64,000 nt of DNA from Brevibacillus sp. DP1.3A (GTDB lineage Bacteria; Bacillota; Bacilli; Brevibacillales; Brevibacillaceae). The translations under genes were made by a program, and so were the position numbers. The stretch spans positions 4,924,001 through 4,988,000 of the forward strand of contig NZ_CP085876.1 in NCBI RefSeq assembly GCF_013284245.2, in the 5' to 3' direction. The notes under the pieces were generated by a model. That model ran no database searches, was not told the DNA's origin, and saw only the letters and a program-made list of their open reading frames with translations. This document shows, in pieces, positions 17,961-25,417 of the stretch; within the stretch, counting starts at the first letter, position 1; every line of letters starts with the position of its first letter.

Positions 17961-17992
17961 AAAAGTCTGCTACCTTCGCGTGGCAGCAGACT
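17961..17992 (-). terminator. Intrinsic terminator hairpin (minus strand), after the GT4 gene
   Basis: AGTCTGCTACC pairs with GGCAGCAGACT with one mismatch. The minus-strand reading ends in a T-run. It acts as a back-up for the glycosyltransferase terminator at 18071-18100. Confidence 0.6.
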
Positions 17993-18006
17993 GATCGGTA
18001 CGAATC

Positions 18007-18040
18007 AGGACCTGACTATTATCGTCAGGTCCTTTTATTT
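18007..18040 (+). terminator. Intrinsic terminator of the Wzy-like/FG-GAP/lipoprotein operon
   Basis: AGGACCTGAC and GTCAGGTCCT form a perfect ten-base stem with a seven-base loop, followed by TTTATTTT. Confidence 0.9.
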
Positions 18041-18070
18041 TGAAGCAGAAGAAGTATGTCTGTCACGAAG

Positions 18071-18100
18071 AAAACCCCGCAGCCTTCAATGGCTCCGGGG
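18071..18100 (-). terminator. Intrinsic terminator of the minus-strand glycosyltransferase
   Basis: In the minus reading CCCCGGAGCC pairs with GGCTGCGGGG with one mismatch, followed by TTTTC. Confidence 0.8.
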
Positions 18101-18117
18101 CGGGCTATACTGTACAA

Positions 18118-19464
18118 TTATTTTACCAATTCATCCATCAATTGCGCCAATTGCTTCGCCTGTTCACGGCGTTCGTACGGTTTCACACGCTCTGCAAAAT
18201 CCGCTCCACGTTCCTCGCTACCCGTTTGTCCTTGGGCTTTCCACTCCTGATACAACTTCAAGTACGCTTGCTTGATCTCGTCTTTTTGCTCTGGATCGGC
18301 TACTTGTCCGAGACGGAAATCTTCAATAATCTCTGTCGCTTCGCCTCTTTTGTTCAGAGCAAGAATCGGGTTGCCGATCCCCATGTATTCGTAGAGCTTG
18401 CCCGGAATATACGCTCCGGCGTCAGCGGACACATCCCCGATCAGCAAGAGGGCATTCGCACCTTTCATCAGTCCGAGCGCTTCTTTATGCGGCAGGTTCC
18501 CCAGTACCCGAACGATGTCACCCAGCCCCAATGCTTCTACACAGTCGCGATTTTCGGAATACCCCGGATAATCGAACACCCCGGCAAAGCTGAGCAAGAG
18601 ATCATTTCGGTCTATTGCTTTTTCATCGATGAGTTCCCGGATGGCTTGCAGGAGAAGGCGTGGGTTGCGCTTTTGATACAAAATACCGGCGTACACCGCA
18701 TGAAATTTGTTCGGAGCAGCATGGCTGGCAGCCAAACCTTGAAAATCAGCCTGATCAAACCCATTGTAGATCAGCTCCATCCGCTTGATGCGGTCCTGGT
18801 GCTTCTCTCGAAAATTATAGGCGAAGGTCGCGGTAACGGTCGTGATCGCATCCGCTTGGGACATCACCGCCTCCTCCATTCGCTCTTCCATGCGCTCTCG
18901 CCATTCGATGCCAGAGGTGTGCATATTTTGCGTCCACGGATCACGGAAATCCGCTACCCATTTGCAGCCAAACTCACGGGAAAGCTTTTTCGCAACCAAA
19001 TGGTTCGTTACTGGTCCCGATGTGGAAAAAATCACGTCGATCTTTTCACGGCGCATAATCTCCCGCCCCAGCTTGAGCGCATTCGGCATCCATAGGATTT
19101 GGTCGTCTGGAATCAACAAGAATGGCTTTACTTTTTTCAGCACATTGACGACCTGTTTTTTTACCTTCGCCTTGAACGAAGGCTGCGATGGTATGGACGT
19201 TGTATTGGCACTAGCTGATGCGGCTTGCCCCCCTCGATTCGGCAACAACTGCCACTCCTTCGCACGGTGAATGGTGACATCACTCGGCAGCTGTGCCAAA
19301 AGGGATGGATCGAGCGTCGCATGATAAGCAGGATCTACTGTCAGCACATGGACATTCCAGCCAAACTCCCCCAAATATTTGGCCATTTTCAACGGTCTTG
19401 GCACGCCGCCTCCACCAATAGGAGGAAATATGTAGCATATGATCAACACGTTGTGCGTATTCAT
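18118..19464 (-). CDS. Glycosyltransferase family 4 protein
   Basis: A 448-residue GT-B fold enzyme. The N-terminal donor/acceptor loop ICYIFPPIGGGGVPRPLKMAKYL, the central VADFRDPWTQN and ELIYNGFDQADF segments, and the C-terminal PGKLYEYMGIGNPILAL donor-binding motif fit GT4 enzymes of surface-polysaccharide synthesis. It transfers a sugar from a nucleotide donor at the cytoplasmic membrane face; the sugar is unknown. The ribosome-binding site (GAAGGA) is 12-13 bases from the ATG. It is convergent with the Wzy-like operon and divergent from the other GT4 gene. Confidence 0.83.
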   Translation of the reverse strand: MNTHNVLIICYIFPPIGGGGVPRPLKMAKYLGEFGWNVHVLTVDPAYHATLDPSLLAQLPSDVTIHRAKEWQLLPNRGGQAASASANTTSIPSQPSFKAKVKKQVVNVLKKVKPFLLIPDDQILWMPNALKLGREIMRREKIDVIFSTSGPVTNHLVAKKLSREFGCKWVADFRDPWTQNMHTSGIEWRERMEERMEEAVMSQADAITTVTATFAYNFREKHQDRIKRMELIYNGFDQADFQGLAASHAAPNKFHAVYAGILYQKRNPRLLLQAIRELIDEKAIDRNDLLLSFAGVFDYPGYSENRDCVEALGLGDIVRVLGNLPHKEALGLMKGANALLLIGDVSADAGAYIPGKLYEYMGIGNPILALNKRGEATEIIEDFRLGQVADPEQKDEIKQAYLKLYQEWKAQGQTGSEERGADFAERVKPYERREQAKQLAQLMDELVK

Positions 19465-19527
19465 TTACGTAACCGTCCTTCTCCATTTCAATTTTCCATC
19501 ATCAACGATACCATAAGTGCTGTCTTA

Positions 19528-19556
19528 TTGCGAATCTAGCGGGCATCTGCTATAGT
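19528..19556 (+). promoter_or_regulatory. Sigma-A promoter of the second GT4 gene
   Basis: TTGCGA (19528-19533), a 17-base spacer and TATAGT (19551-19556). It gives a leader of about 110 bases. Confidence 0.65.
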
Positions 19557-19574
19557 GAAAATGGCTTTGTTTAT

Positions 19575-19590
19575 AAATGATCGTTCATTT
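19575..19590. promoter_or_regulatory. Palindromic operator-like site
   Basis: AAATGATCGTTCATTT is palindromic except for one position and lies about 12-27 bases after the expected transcription start. It shares GATCGTTCAT with the palindrome at 60425 and aligns at about 15 of 20 positions, flanks included, with the FadR box at 1600. A TetR-type regulator is plausible. Confidence 0.5.
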
Positions 19591-19594
19591 TTTT

Positions 19595-19652
19595 GGTACA
19601 CCGCCTCTATTCGGTCGTACCTCCATTTACATACCTCGGTAAGAGGTTTTTT
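19595..19652 (+). promoter_or_regulatory. Possible attenuator leader of the GT4 gene
   Basis: Hairpin 1 pairs GGTACACCG with CGGTCGTACC (one bulge). Hairpin 2 pairs ACCTC with GAGGT and is followed by six T, like a weak terminator. CCTCT in the loop of hairpin 1 can instead pair with AGAGG of hairpin 2, giving a possible anti-terminator. No known riboswitch class is recognised. Confidence 0.4.
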
Positions 19653-19675
19653 AATTACGATTCGGGTGAATTCAG

Positions 19676-20809
19676 ATGAGCAAATTACGAGTCCTCCACG
19701 TGATTGGCGGGGGGGAATTTGGCGGTGCTGAACAACATATTCTCAATTTGGTCACTACTTTTCCTGTCGACGAAGTAGATGTCGCAGTCGTATGCTTCTA
19801 TGATTCTCTATTCGCGAGTAAATTGCGGGAATCAGGCATCCAAGTCATTACACTGAATCAGTTCGGACGTTTTGACTTACGATTGCTTCAGGCTCTGCGG
19901 AATGCCTTTTCCACATTCCAACCAGCGATCATCCATACGCATGGGATTAAAGCCAATTTCTTTTCCCGACTGGCTGCTCGCGGTATGAAGGTGCCTTTGC
20001 TGACCACTGTTCACAGCTCCCTCCGTTATGATTATACAAGCTCCTTGGCCTATGCCATTGTCAGCATAATGGAAATGAGCACGAGACATTGGAACCGTCA
20101 TTATATCGCGATCAGTGGTGCGATTGCCGATATTTTACGGGGGCAGGGTGTTCGTTCGGCTGACATTAGCGTGATTTATAACGGAATGGACATGAAGCCT
20201 TATCGGCAAAACCATTTACGAGCGAATGACCGCAATCGACTGCGTGCGGAATGGAACATACCAGAGGACGCCTTTTTGTTCGGGACAGCAGCTCGCTTTG
20301 TTCCCGTAAAAGGTCTCCCGATTCTGCTCGATGCTTTTCATACGCTTATGACGGACAAGAAAGAGGCCCCTTATCTCGTGTTGATTGGAGACGGCTCTGA
20401 ACGTGCTGGTCTCGAAGCCAAGGTAAAAGAATTGGGGCTGGAATCGCGTGTTCGCTTCGCTGGATTTCGGCAAGATATTCCTGCTTGCTTGCATGCCTTA
20501 GATGGTTTTGTCCACTCTTCTCTGTACGAAGGGCTAGGTTATACGATCATTGAGGCGATGGCTTCGGAGGTTCCTGTCGTAGCAAGCAGTGTCGGCGGTG
20601 TGAAAGAGTTTGTTTTCGATGGCGAGACGGGGTTGATCGTAGAACCGGGAAATCCCGCTTTGTTGGCGCAAGCAATGGAACGGCTATGGACTTCACCACA
20701 GTTGCGTGAGACCATGGTGCAAAACGCGCTGAACAAAGTAGAATCCACTTTTACCATTCAACTCATGACCGAACAAATTGTTGCTCTATATCGTACGTTA
20801 CTGAAGTAA
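19676..20809 (+). CDS. Glycosyltransferase family 4 protein
   Basis: A 377-residue GT-B enzyme. The start MSKLRVLHVIGGGEFGGAEQ is the classic GT4 glycine-rich loop, IHTHGIKANFFSRL follows, and the C-terminal donor site shows HSSLYEGLGYTIIEAMA with the EX7E-type acidic pair. It would transfer a nucleotide-activated sugar to a lipid-linked or protein acceptor. The ribosome-binding site is poor (GGGTGA), which together with the structured leader suggests post-transcriptional limitation. It stands alone between divergent and convergent terminators. Confidence 0.85.
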   Translation: MSKLRVLHVIGGGEFGGAEQHILNLVTTFPVDEVDVAVVCFYDSLFASKLRESGIQVITLNQFGRFDLRLLQALRNAFSTFQPAIIHTHGIKANFFSRLAARGMKVPLLTTVHSSLRYDYTSSLAYAIVSIMEMSTRHWNRHYIAISGAIADILRGQGVRSADISVIYNGMDMKPYRQNHLRANDRNRLRAEWNIPEDAFLFGTAARFVPVKGLPILLDAFHTLMTDKKEAPYLVLIGDGSERAGLEAKVKELGLESRVRFAGFRQDIPACLHALDGFVHSSLYEGLGYTIIEAMASEVPVVASSVGGVKEFVFDGETGLIVEPGNPALLAQAMERLWTSPQLRETMVQNALNKVESTFTIQLMTEQIVALYRTLLK

Positions 20810-20811
20810 CG

Positions 20812-20852
20812 AAAAGCACGGTGAAACGCGAACAGCGGGCATCGTGCTTTTT
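20812..20852 (+). terminator. Intrinsic terminator after the GT4 gene
   Basis: AAAAGCACG pairs with CGTGCTTTT, with a T-run; the loop is 22-24 bases. Confidence 0.75.
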
Positions 20853-20971
20853 CATATGATTTGTTTGAAGAATCTGTTTTTATGGTTGCCTACTCATGAT
20901 CAATCTGGTTACATATGAATTGGAACTATTTTGTATAACAAGCTGCACCAGACAGAAAGGGTGAAAATGAG

Positions 20972-21799
20972 ATGAAATTATTTCTTTCGGTAGACATGGA
21001 AGGTATTTCAGGTATTGTGGATACGAGCTATATTAACCCAGATTCGGGGGTTAACTATCAGCGTGGCCGCCAGTTTATGACGGACGATGCCAATGCGGTT
21101 ATTGAAGCTGCACTTGAGTCTGGCGTAACGGAAATTGTTGTAGCAGACAGTCACAACACGATGAACAACATTCTCTGGGAAAAGCTCCATCCAAAAGCGA
21201 GACTGTTGGCAGGTTCTCCACGCGATTCATCCATGATGCAAGGACTCGATGAGAGCTTTGATGCAGCGATGTTTATCGGCTATCATACCCGCCAAGGGAT
21301 TCCTGGCGTGCTCAGTCATACGATGTCCGGTGTTGTCCACAATATGTATATCAACGGACAGGTCGTCGGTGAGTTCGGCTTTAACGCCGCGATTGCGGGC
21401 ATGCACAACGTTCCTGTTGTCATGGTGTCTGGTGATAATCTCATCGCCGTCGAAGCACAGGAACTGATTCCAGGCATTCAAACAGCGATCGTGAAAGAAG
21501 CTGTATCCCGCACAGCTGCTATCTGTCTCTCGCGTGAAGAAGCGACTGCTGAACTGAAGCGCAAGACGGCCAATGCCTTGCGCAACCGGAACAACATCCA
21601 GCCATTCCGTACAGCTGTACCTGTAGAACTGGCGATGGAATTCTCGCATGCAGGACAAGCCGAGATGGCCGCAATTGTCCCGGGCACGCGCTATGAAACA
21701 GCAACAAACACGATTTATTACAATGCAGCCAATCCGCAAGATATGTACAAAACGATGCGCGCCATGCTGAACCTGGCGTCGGGTGCTGAATTTTTTTAA
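20972..21799 (+). CDS. dppA: D-aminopeptidase, M55 family (DppA)
   Basis: A 275-residue zinc D-aminopeptidase that cleaves N-terminal D-amino acids from peptides such as D-Ala-D-Ala. The metal ligands of B. subtilis DppA are matched by Asp8 and Glu10 in SVDMEG, His61 in ADSHNT, His105 in IGYHTR and Glu134 in VGEFGF; His116 in VLSHTMSG fits the catalytic histidine. Length is normal. The ribosome-binding site is GAAAGGGTG. No dpp transporter genes flank it, unlike the B. subtilis dpp operon, so it probably recycles wall peptides as a single gene. Confidence 0.9.
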   Translation: MKLFLSVDMEGISGIVDTSYINPDSGVNYQRGRQFMTDDANAVIEAALESGVTEIVVADSHNTMNNILWEKLHPKARLLAGSPRDSSMMQGLDESFDAAMFIGYHTRQGIPGVLSHTMSGVVHNMYINGQVVGEFGFNAAIAGMHNVPVVMVSGDNLIAVEAQELIPGIQTAIVKEAVSRTAAICLSREEATAELKRKTANALRNRNNIQPFRTAVPVELAMEFSHAGQAEMAAIVPGTRYETATNTIYYNAANPQDMYKTMRAMLNLASGAEFF

Positions 21800-21810
21800 A
21801 AAGCTAAGGG

Positions 21811-21857
21811 AGGAACGGAAGGGCTGAAATCAGTTCTTCCGTTCTCTTCTTTTTTTC
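21811..21857 (+). terminator. Intrinsic terminator after dppA
   Basis: GAACGGAAG pairs with CTTCCGTTC, followed by a T-run. Confidence 0.85.
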
Positions 21858-21859
21858 CA

Positions 21860-22008
21860 TTTTTTAATTGGTTTTATAAAGCCACTGAGAAAGAAGCGCA
21901 TTTCCAGTCCTAGCGCCTCTGGAGCCCACCCTAGCTCAGCAGGGCGTAGGCCGAAGCGTAGACTGGAAATGCGCTTCTTTCCCCCACTGCAGCTACTTCA
22001 ACCAAATT
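21860..22008. repeat. Long imperfect inverted repeat (MITE-like)
   Basis: A perfect 21-base inverted repeat (21889-21909 and 21961-21981, arms beginning GAAAGAAGCGCATTTCC) sits inside longer imperfect arms of about 50 bases that include TTAATTGGTT on the left and AACCAAATTAA on the right. The 51-base centre holds further small hairpins. There is no ORF. It lies between the dppA and cspA terminators. It could be a miniature transposable element or a folded intergenic RNA; only one copy is in this window. Confidence 0.75.
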
Positions 22009-22039
22009 AAAAAAGCAGACCCATCACCTGAGTCTGCTT
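22009..22039 (-). terminator. Intrinsic terminator of the cold-shock gene
   Basis: Minus reading: AAGCAGAC pairs with GTCTGCTT around an 11-base loop, followed by T residues. Confidence 0.85.
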
Positions 22040-22052
22040 GTCGTTTCAGCTT

Positions 22053-22253
22053 TTATAGTCTCCGAACGTTCGTCGCCTGAGGACCGCGTTGACCGTTTTC
22101 TACGTCAAACTCCACCTCTTGCCCTTCGTCCAAGGATTTGTATCCTTCGCCCTGAATAGCGGAGAAGTGAACGAAAACGTCATCTCCACCATCACGCTCG
22201 ATAAAACCGAAACCTTTTTCACTGTTGAACCACTTTACTCTTCCACGTTCCAT
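22053..22253 (-). CDS. Cold-shock protein (CspA/CspB family)
   Basis: A 66-residue single OB-fold nucleic-acid chaperone. Both RNP motifs are present (KGFGFIER and DVFVHFSAI), with the family C-terminus RGPQATNV. It binds single-stranded RNA and DNA and is usually induced by cold. AGGAGG lies five bases before the ATG. A TATAAT box (22334-22339) about 80 bases upstream gives a leader of moderate length, but the matching -35 is poor. Which Csp paralogue this is cannot be decided. Confidence 0.93.
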   Translation of the reverse strand: MERGRVKWFNSEKGFGFIERDGGDDVFVHFSAIQGEGYKSLDEGQEVEFDVENGQRGPQATNVRRL

Positions 22254-22359
22254 TTTTGCCTCCTAGCATGTAACCCTTACATGACATTTGAAATATTGTC
22301 TTACCTCGGTTACTATTGCCATTTACGAGGCTTATTATACGTGGTCTAGTTTTTTTCTC

Positions 22360-23127
22360 CTATTTCGCAGCCTTTGTTGCTTCTTCTGCTTTACTCTGGT
22401 CCACAATGATTTGTCCCTTCCAGTTGCCCGCTGTTTTGCCGATCCGGTTCACATCGACATTCAAGGTGAGTGGCTGCGGTAGCTTGAATCCACTCGCGAG
22501 GAAGGCAAGAACGCCCTCTGGCTTATCGTGATCCGCTATTCCCACCTCTACTTCCTTACCAGACTCGTCAGTTAAGTAGAAAGGCAAATGATCCTCTTTG
22601 CTGGTCCCGATAAAGTTTAGGACACTCGTACCTTCCACGCCTTTATCCTGGTACACGGGATTGCCATTTTGTTCGCCTACCACATCTAATCCTGTCGTAT
22701 CGAACTCGAAAGGCACCAGTTCGCCGTTTTGTTGTTCGATACGATAGTGCAGCAGAACTTTGGATTCTTCCGCATACACTTCCGTAAAATGAATGGTAAT
22801 TCCTTGATCGGTTATTTTTTGATCGATCGGTATGGACAACCCTTCTGCCGCTGCTCGCTTAACCCCTTCATCCACCAAACTGTTCAAGTCTTTTGGTTTG
22901 TCTGCAAAATATGAAGTTCCATTTAAAGCCGCATATACGCCAGTCGGCAGTACAATAGCAGCAACCAATCCCATCATAACTAATCTTTTTTTCATCATCG
23001 TTACAGGCTCCTTTTTTTCGTGATAGCGATGAAAGGACTGCCTGACTCGCTGGTCTACTACATCAGGGATCCTAGTCTCGTCAATTTGTTTGGTGATCGA
23101 CTGTTTTACGATTTTTTCGATAGACAT
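22360..23127 (-). CDS. DUF4179-type membrane protein, probable anti-sigma factor
   Basis: A 255-residue protein with a cytoplasmic N-terminus (residues 1 to about 45), one membrane helix (LVMMGLVAAIVLPTGVYAAL) and an extracytoplasmic domain of about 190 residues typical of DUF4179 proteins. It starts 22 bases before the end of the upstream ECF sigma gene, with GAGGAGG as ribosome-binding site, so translation is probably coupled. The topology and the gene overlap fit an anti-sigma factor whose outer domain senses an envelope signal. The stimulus is unknown. Confidence 0.78.
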   Translation of the reverse strand: MSIEKIVKQSITKQIDETRIPDVVDQRVRQSFHRYHEKKEPVTMMKKRLVMMGLVAAIVLPTGVYAALNGTSYFADKPKDLNSLVDEGVKRAAAEGLSIPIDQKITDQGITIHFTEVYAEESKVLLHYRIEQQNGELVPFEFDTTGLDVVGEQNGNPVYQDKGVEGTSVLNFIGTSKEDHLPFYLTDESGKEVEVGIADHDKPEGVLAFLASGFKLPQPLTLNVDVNRIGKTAGNWKGQIIVDQSKAEEATKAAK

Positions 23128-23693
23128 GTTTGGAGTTCCTCCTCATTCCATTCGACGTCAATCCACTCTCGGATTCGCTTTAATGCCAGATGATTTCTCG
23201 ATTTTGCTGTGCCCACTGGTATTTGCAGCAGTTCGGCAATCTGATCGTACGTGAAATCGTAGTAATACCGATAAATCACGACGATGCGCAGCTTGAACGG
23301 CAGCTTTTGGATTGCTTGCTGCATCTCTGTGGCAGACTCCATCGCAAGCATTGGCTCATCCGGCGTTTCGACATGTTGCTCTTCTTCCAAGCTCTGTTTT
23401 CGTTCTAACAGACGGAATCTTCTCCAAATCTGTCTACGCCAGTTTTTCACCTGTCTAATGACAATCCCATTCACCCAGAAAAGAAACGGACGCTTGCGAT
23501 CATAGGCAGGCAGTGATCTCCAAAGCTGATAGTAAATTTCGCTTACAATATCATGAACATCTTCTTTATTCGTGACCATGGCTGCTACGGTACCGTAAAT
23601 TTTTGTCCGCGTCATGCTGTAGACTACCTCAAAAGCTTCCTGGTCTCCATCAAGCAAACGGTCCAGCCACAGTTCTAACATTTGATCATTCAT
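23106..23693 (-). CDS. ECF-type RNA polymerase sigma factor
   Basis: About 195 residues with sigma region 2 (GDQEAFEVVYSMTRTKIYG, DIVSEIYYQLWRSLPAYD) and region 4 (LPFKLRIVVIYRYYYDFTYD, then IAELLQIPVGTAKSRNHLAL). It would direct RNA polymerase to stress or envelope genes and be held inactive by the DUF4179 partner it overlaps. The ATG at 23693 is chosen because a purine-rich AGGGGG precedes it; a GTG at 23753 has no ribosome-binding site. The ECF subgroup cannot be assigned by eye. Confidence 0.87.
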   Translation of the reverse strand: MNDQMLELWLDRLLDGDQEAFEVVYSMTRTKIYGTVAAMVTNKEDVHDIVSEIYYQLWRSLPAYDRKRPFLFWVNGIVIRQVKNWRRQIWRRFRLLERKQSLEEEQHVETPDEPMLAMESATEMQQAIQKLPFKLRIVVIYRYYYDFTYDQIAELLQIPVGTAKSRNHLALKRIREWIDVEWNEEELQTCLSKKS

Positions 23694-23713
23694 CGGAGGG
23701 CCCCCTGAAATTG

Positions 23714-23743
23714 TATACACCTTGTATTGGCTCTCTCGTTCAA
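23714..23743 (-). promoter_or_regulatory. Candidate promoter of the sigma factor operon
   Basis: Minus-strand TTGAAC (23738-23743), 18 bases, TGTATA (23714-23719). The TGAAC core could equally be an ECF-type -35, suggesting autoregulation, but no clear CGTC-like -10 is present. Confidence 0.35.
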
Positions 23744-23762
23744 TATGGTTCACTACTTTTTG

Positions 23763-23810
23763 AAAAAAAACCTCTCCAAACGCTTCTACGTGCGTTTAGA
23801 GAGGTTTTCT
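23763..23810 (-). terminator. Intrinsic terminator of the nucleotide-sugar dehydrogenase gene
   Basis: AAACCTCTCTAAACGC pairs with GCGTTTGGAGAGGTTT with one mismatch, with a long T-run on the minus strand. Confidence 0.9.
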
Positions 23811-23839
23811 CGTACGAATCAGTGGAACTTATTCAAGAA

Positions 23840-25138
23840 TTAAATGCGCACCACAGTCGCCTTGCTGACAAGATCACGCGGGATGCGGTTCTTCGTATCG
23901 AAGAGAATCGGCGCGTCAGCCATCTTTTCAGCGACATTGGCCCAATCCGCCTCAGCAAATTCCTTTTGGACAGCAGTCAGGAACAACGCATCTGCTCCAT
24001 TCACTGCTTTCTCCAGACTGTCAACCTTGTGATCATACACAGTCGGAACAGCCGGATCGTAGGAACGAACGTCTACTCCTTTTGCTATGAGCACCTTGAT
24101 CAGGTCGTGGACAGGGCTTACGCGGTCGTCATTGGAAAAGTCTTTCATCGCCATCCCCAATACAGCTACGCGGCTTCCTACCAATGTCTTGCCATTATTC
24201 TTCAAGGCTTGCTCGAGCATGCCAATCAACACTTCTGGTACTGCATCATTCGTGTTGCGAGCCAGTTGCAGAATCGGCAGGTTTACTTCCAATTCACGTG
24301 CCTTAGGCTGCAAGTAGTACAGCGCATTTGGCAAGCAGAAGCCACCTACACCCGGTCCTGGCGATAACAGGTTTACACGCGTGTGCGTATTGGCAACCTT
24401 GATCAACTCGAACGTATCGATGCCGAATGCCTCGGAGAAACGAGCGAATTCCTGTACCATCGCAATGTTCACATCACGCTGGATGTTCTCGATGACTTTT
24501 GCTGTCTCAACTACGCGGATATCCGTGATCGTAATGTCCGTCTCGCTGATGAAGGACAACAACTCTTTTCCTTTTTCAGCGCTTTGTTCATTGATACCAC
24601 CCAGAACGAGCGGCATATGGATGAACTCTTCAAAAGCACGCCCCTCTGCAATTCGCTCCGAGCAGTATGTCAGGAAGAAATCGACACCAGCAACAAGACC
24701 GCTTGTTTCCTCCAAAATCGGCAGAATCACATCTTCTGTCGTTCCTGGTACGACGGTACTGCGGATCATGATGGTATCGCCTTTTTTCAGTACGCGACCG
24801 AGCGCTTGTGCACAGCTTTTCAGCGGTCCGAGATCTGGATCGCCGTTATGAACAGGCAATCCGACTGTTACAATATAGTTATGGACTTCCGCAGCCGCTT
24901 CCTCATAGGAGGACGTTGCACGGAAACGTTTTGCTTCAATCTGCTCTTTGAGGATCTCTGGCAACGTTTTTCCCTGATAGGACTCCAGGTGATGGGAATG
25001 TGCCGCATTGATCTCATCGACGACATGCGGTAAGACGTCAATACCGATGACGTTTGCTCCTTTCATGGCATAGGTAAGCGCCAACGGCAGGCCTACAAAC
25101 CCCAATCCCACAACAGCTACGCGTACAGGTTGAGTCAT
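23840..25138 (-). CDS. UDP-glucose/UDP-ManNAc 6-dehydrogenase family protein
   Basis: A 432-residue NAD-dependent nucleotide-sugar dehydrogenase making a UDP-uronic acid. The Rossmann motif is VVGLGFVGLPLA, the central domain carries STVVPGTTE, and the catalytic Cys268 lies in GPGVGGFCLP, followed by the C-terminal domain with KDFSNDDRVSP. The overall pattern is closer to WecC/CapL-type UDP-ManNAcA dehydrogenases than to UDP-glucose dehydrogenases, though this is a judgement by eye. GAGGAGA precedes the ATG. It probably supplies a uronic acid to the surface polymer made by the nearby cluster. A small membrane-protein gene and a strong promoter lie upstream. Confidence 0.87.
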   Translation of the reverse strand: MTQPVRVAVVGLGFVGLPLALTYAMKGANVIGIDVLPHVVDEINAAHSHHLESYQGKTLPEILKEQIEAKRFRATSSYEEAAAEVHNYIVTVGLPVHNGDPDLGPLKSCAQALGRVLKKGDTIMIRSTVVPGTTEDVILPILEETSGLVAGVDFFLTYCSERIAEGRAFEEFIHMPLVLGGINEQSAEKGKELLSFISETDITITDIRVVETAKVIENIQRDVNIAMVQEFARFSEAFGIDTFELIKVANTHTRVNLLSPGPGVGGFCLPNALYYLQPKARELEVNLPILQLARNTNDAVPEVLIGMLEQALKNNGKTLVGSRVAVLGMAMKDFSNDDRVSPVHDLIKVLIAKGVDVRSYDPAVPTVYDHKVDSLEKAVNGADALFLTAVQKEFAEADWANVAEKMADAPILFDTKNRIPRDLVSKATVVRI

Positions 25139-25213
25139 TGCGTATCTCCTCTTTCACATTCTCTAAGTAAGGTCCGTATGACTGTAGTAGTCACGCGCCC
25201 AACTTGCTCATTT

Positions 25214-25288
25214 TTAGGACAGGTAGTAAACACCTGCAGCGATAAAAAGCACACACAATCCGATGAGGACCTTGTACAACGTTTCCAA
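25214..25288 (-). CDS. Tiny membrane protein (24 residues, TTG start)
   Basis: A 25-codon frame starting with TTG at 25288, seven bases after a strong GGGGGAGG. It encodes METLYKVLIGLCVLFIAAGV followed by YYLS: a single hydrophobic helix with a charged cap. It sits between a strong sigma-A promoter (25384-25412) and the nucleotide-sugar dehydrogenase, on the same strand. The good ribosome-binding site, helix-like composition and promoter support a real gene; there is no recognised family. Confidence 0.6.
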   Translation of the reverse strand: METLYKVLIGLCVLFIAAGVYYLS

Positions 25289-25383
25289 GGCTGTTCCTCC
25301 CCCATACAATCTTGGCTTGTCCTCTTTTTCGTAAAAAGGACTTTGATTGGGCAGAATAGTTTGGTACTCTTTCGCCAAATCAA

Positions 25384-25412
25384 ATTATACTCTCGTTTGA
25401 AATATCGTTCAA
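25384..25412 (-). promoter_or_regulatory. Sigma-A promoter of the tiny membrane protein and sugar dehydrogenase
   Basis: Minus-strand TTGAAC (25407-25412), a 17-base spacer and a perfect TATAAT (25384-25389). Confidence 0.8.
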
Positions 25413-25417
25413 CCCGT

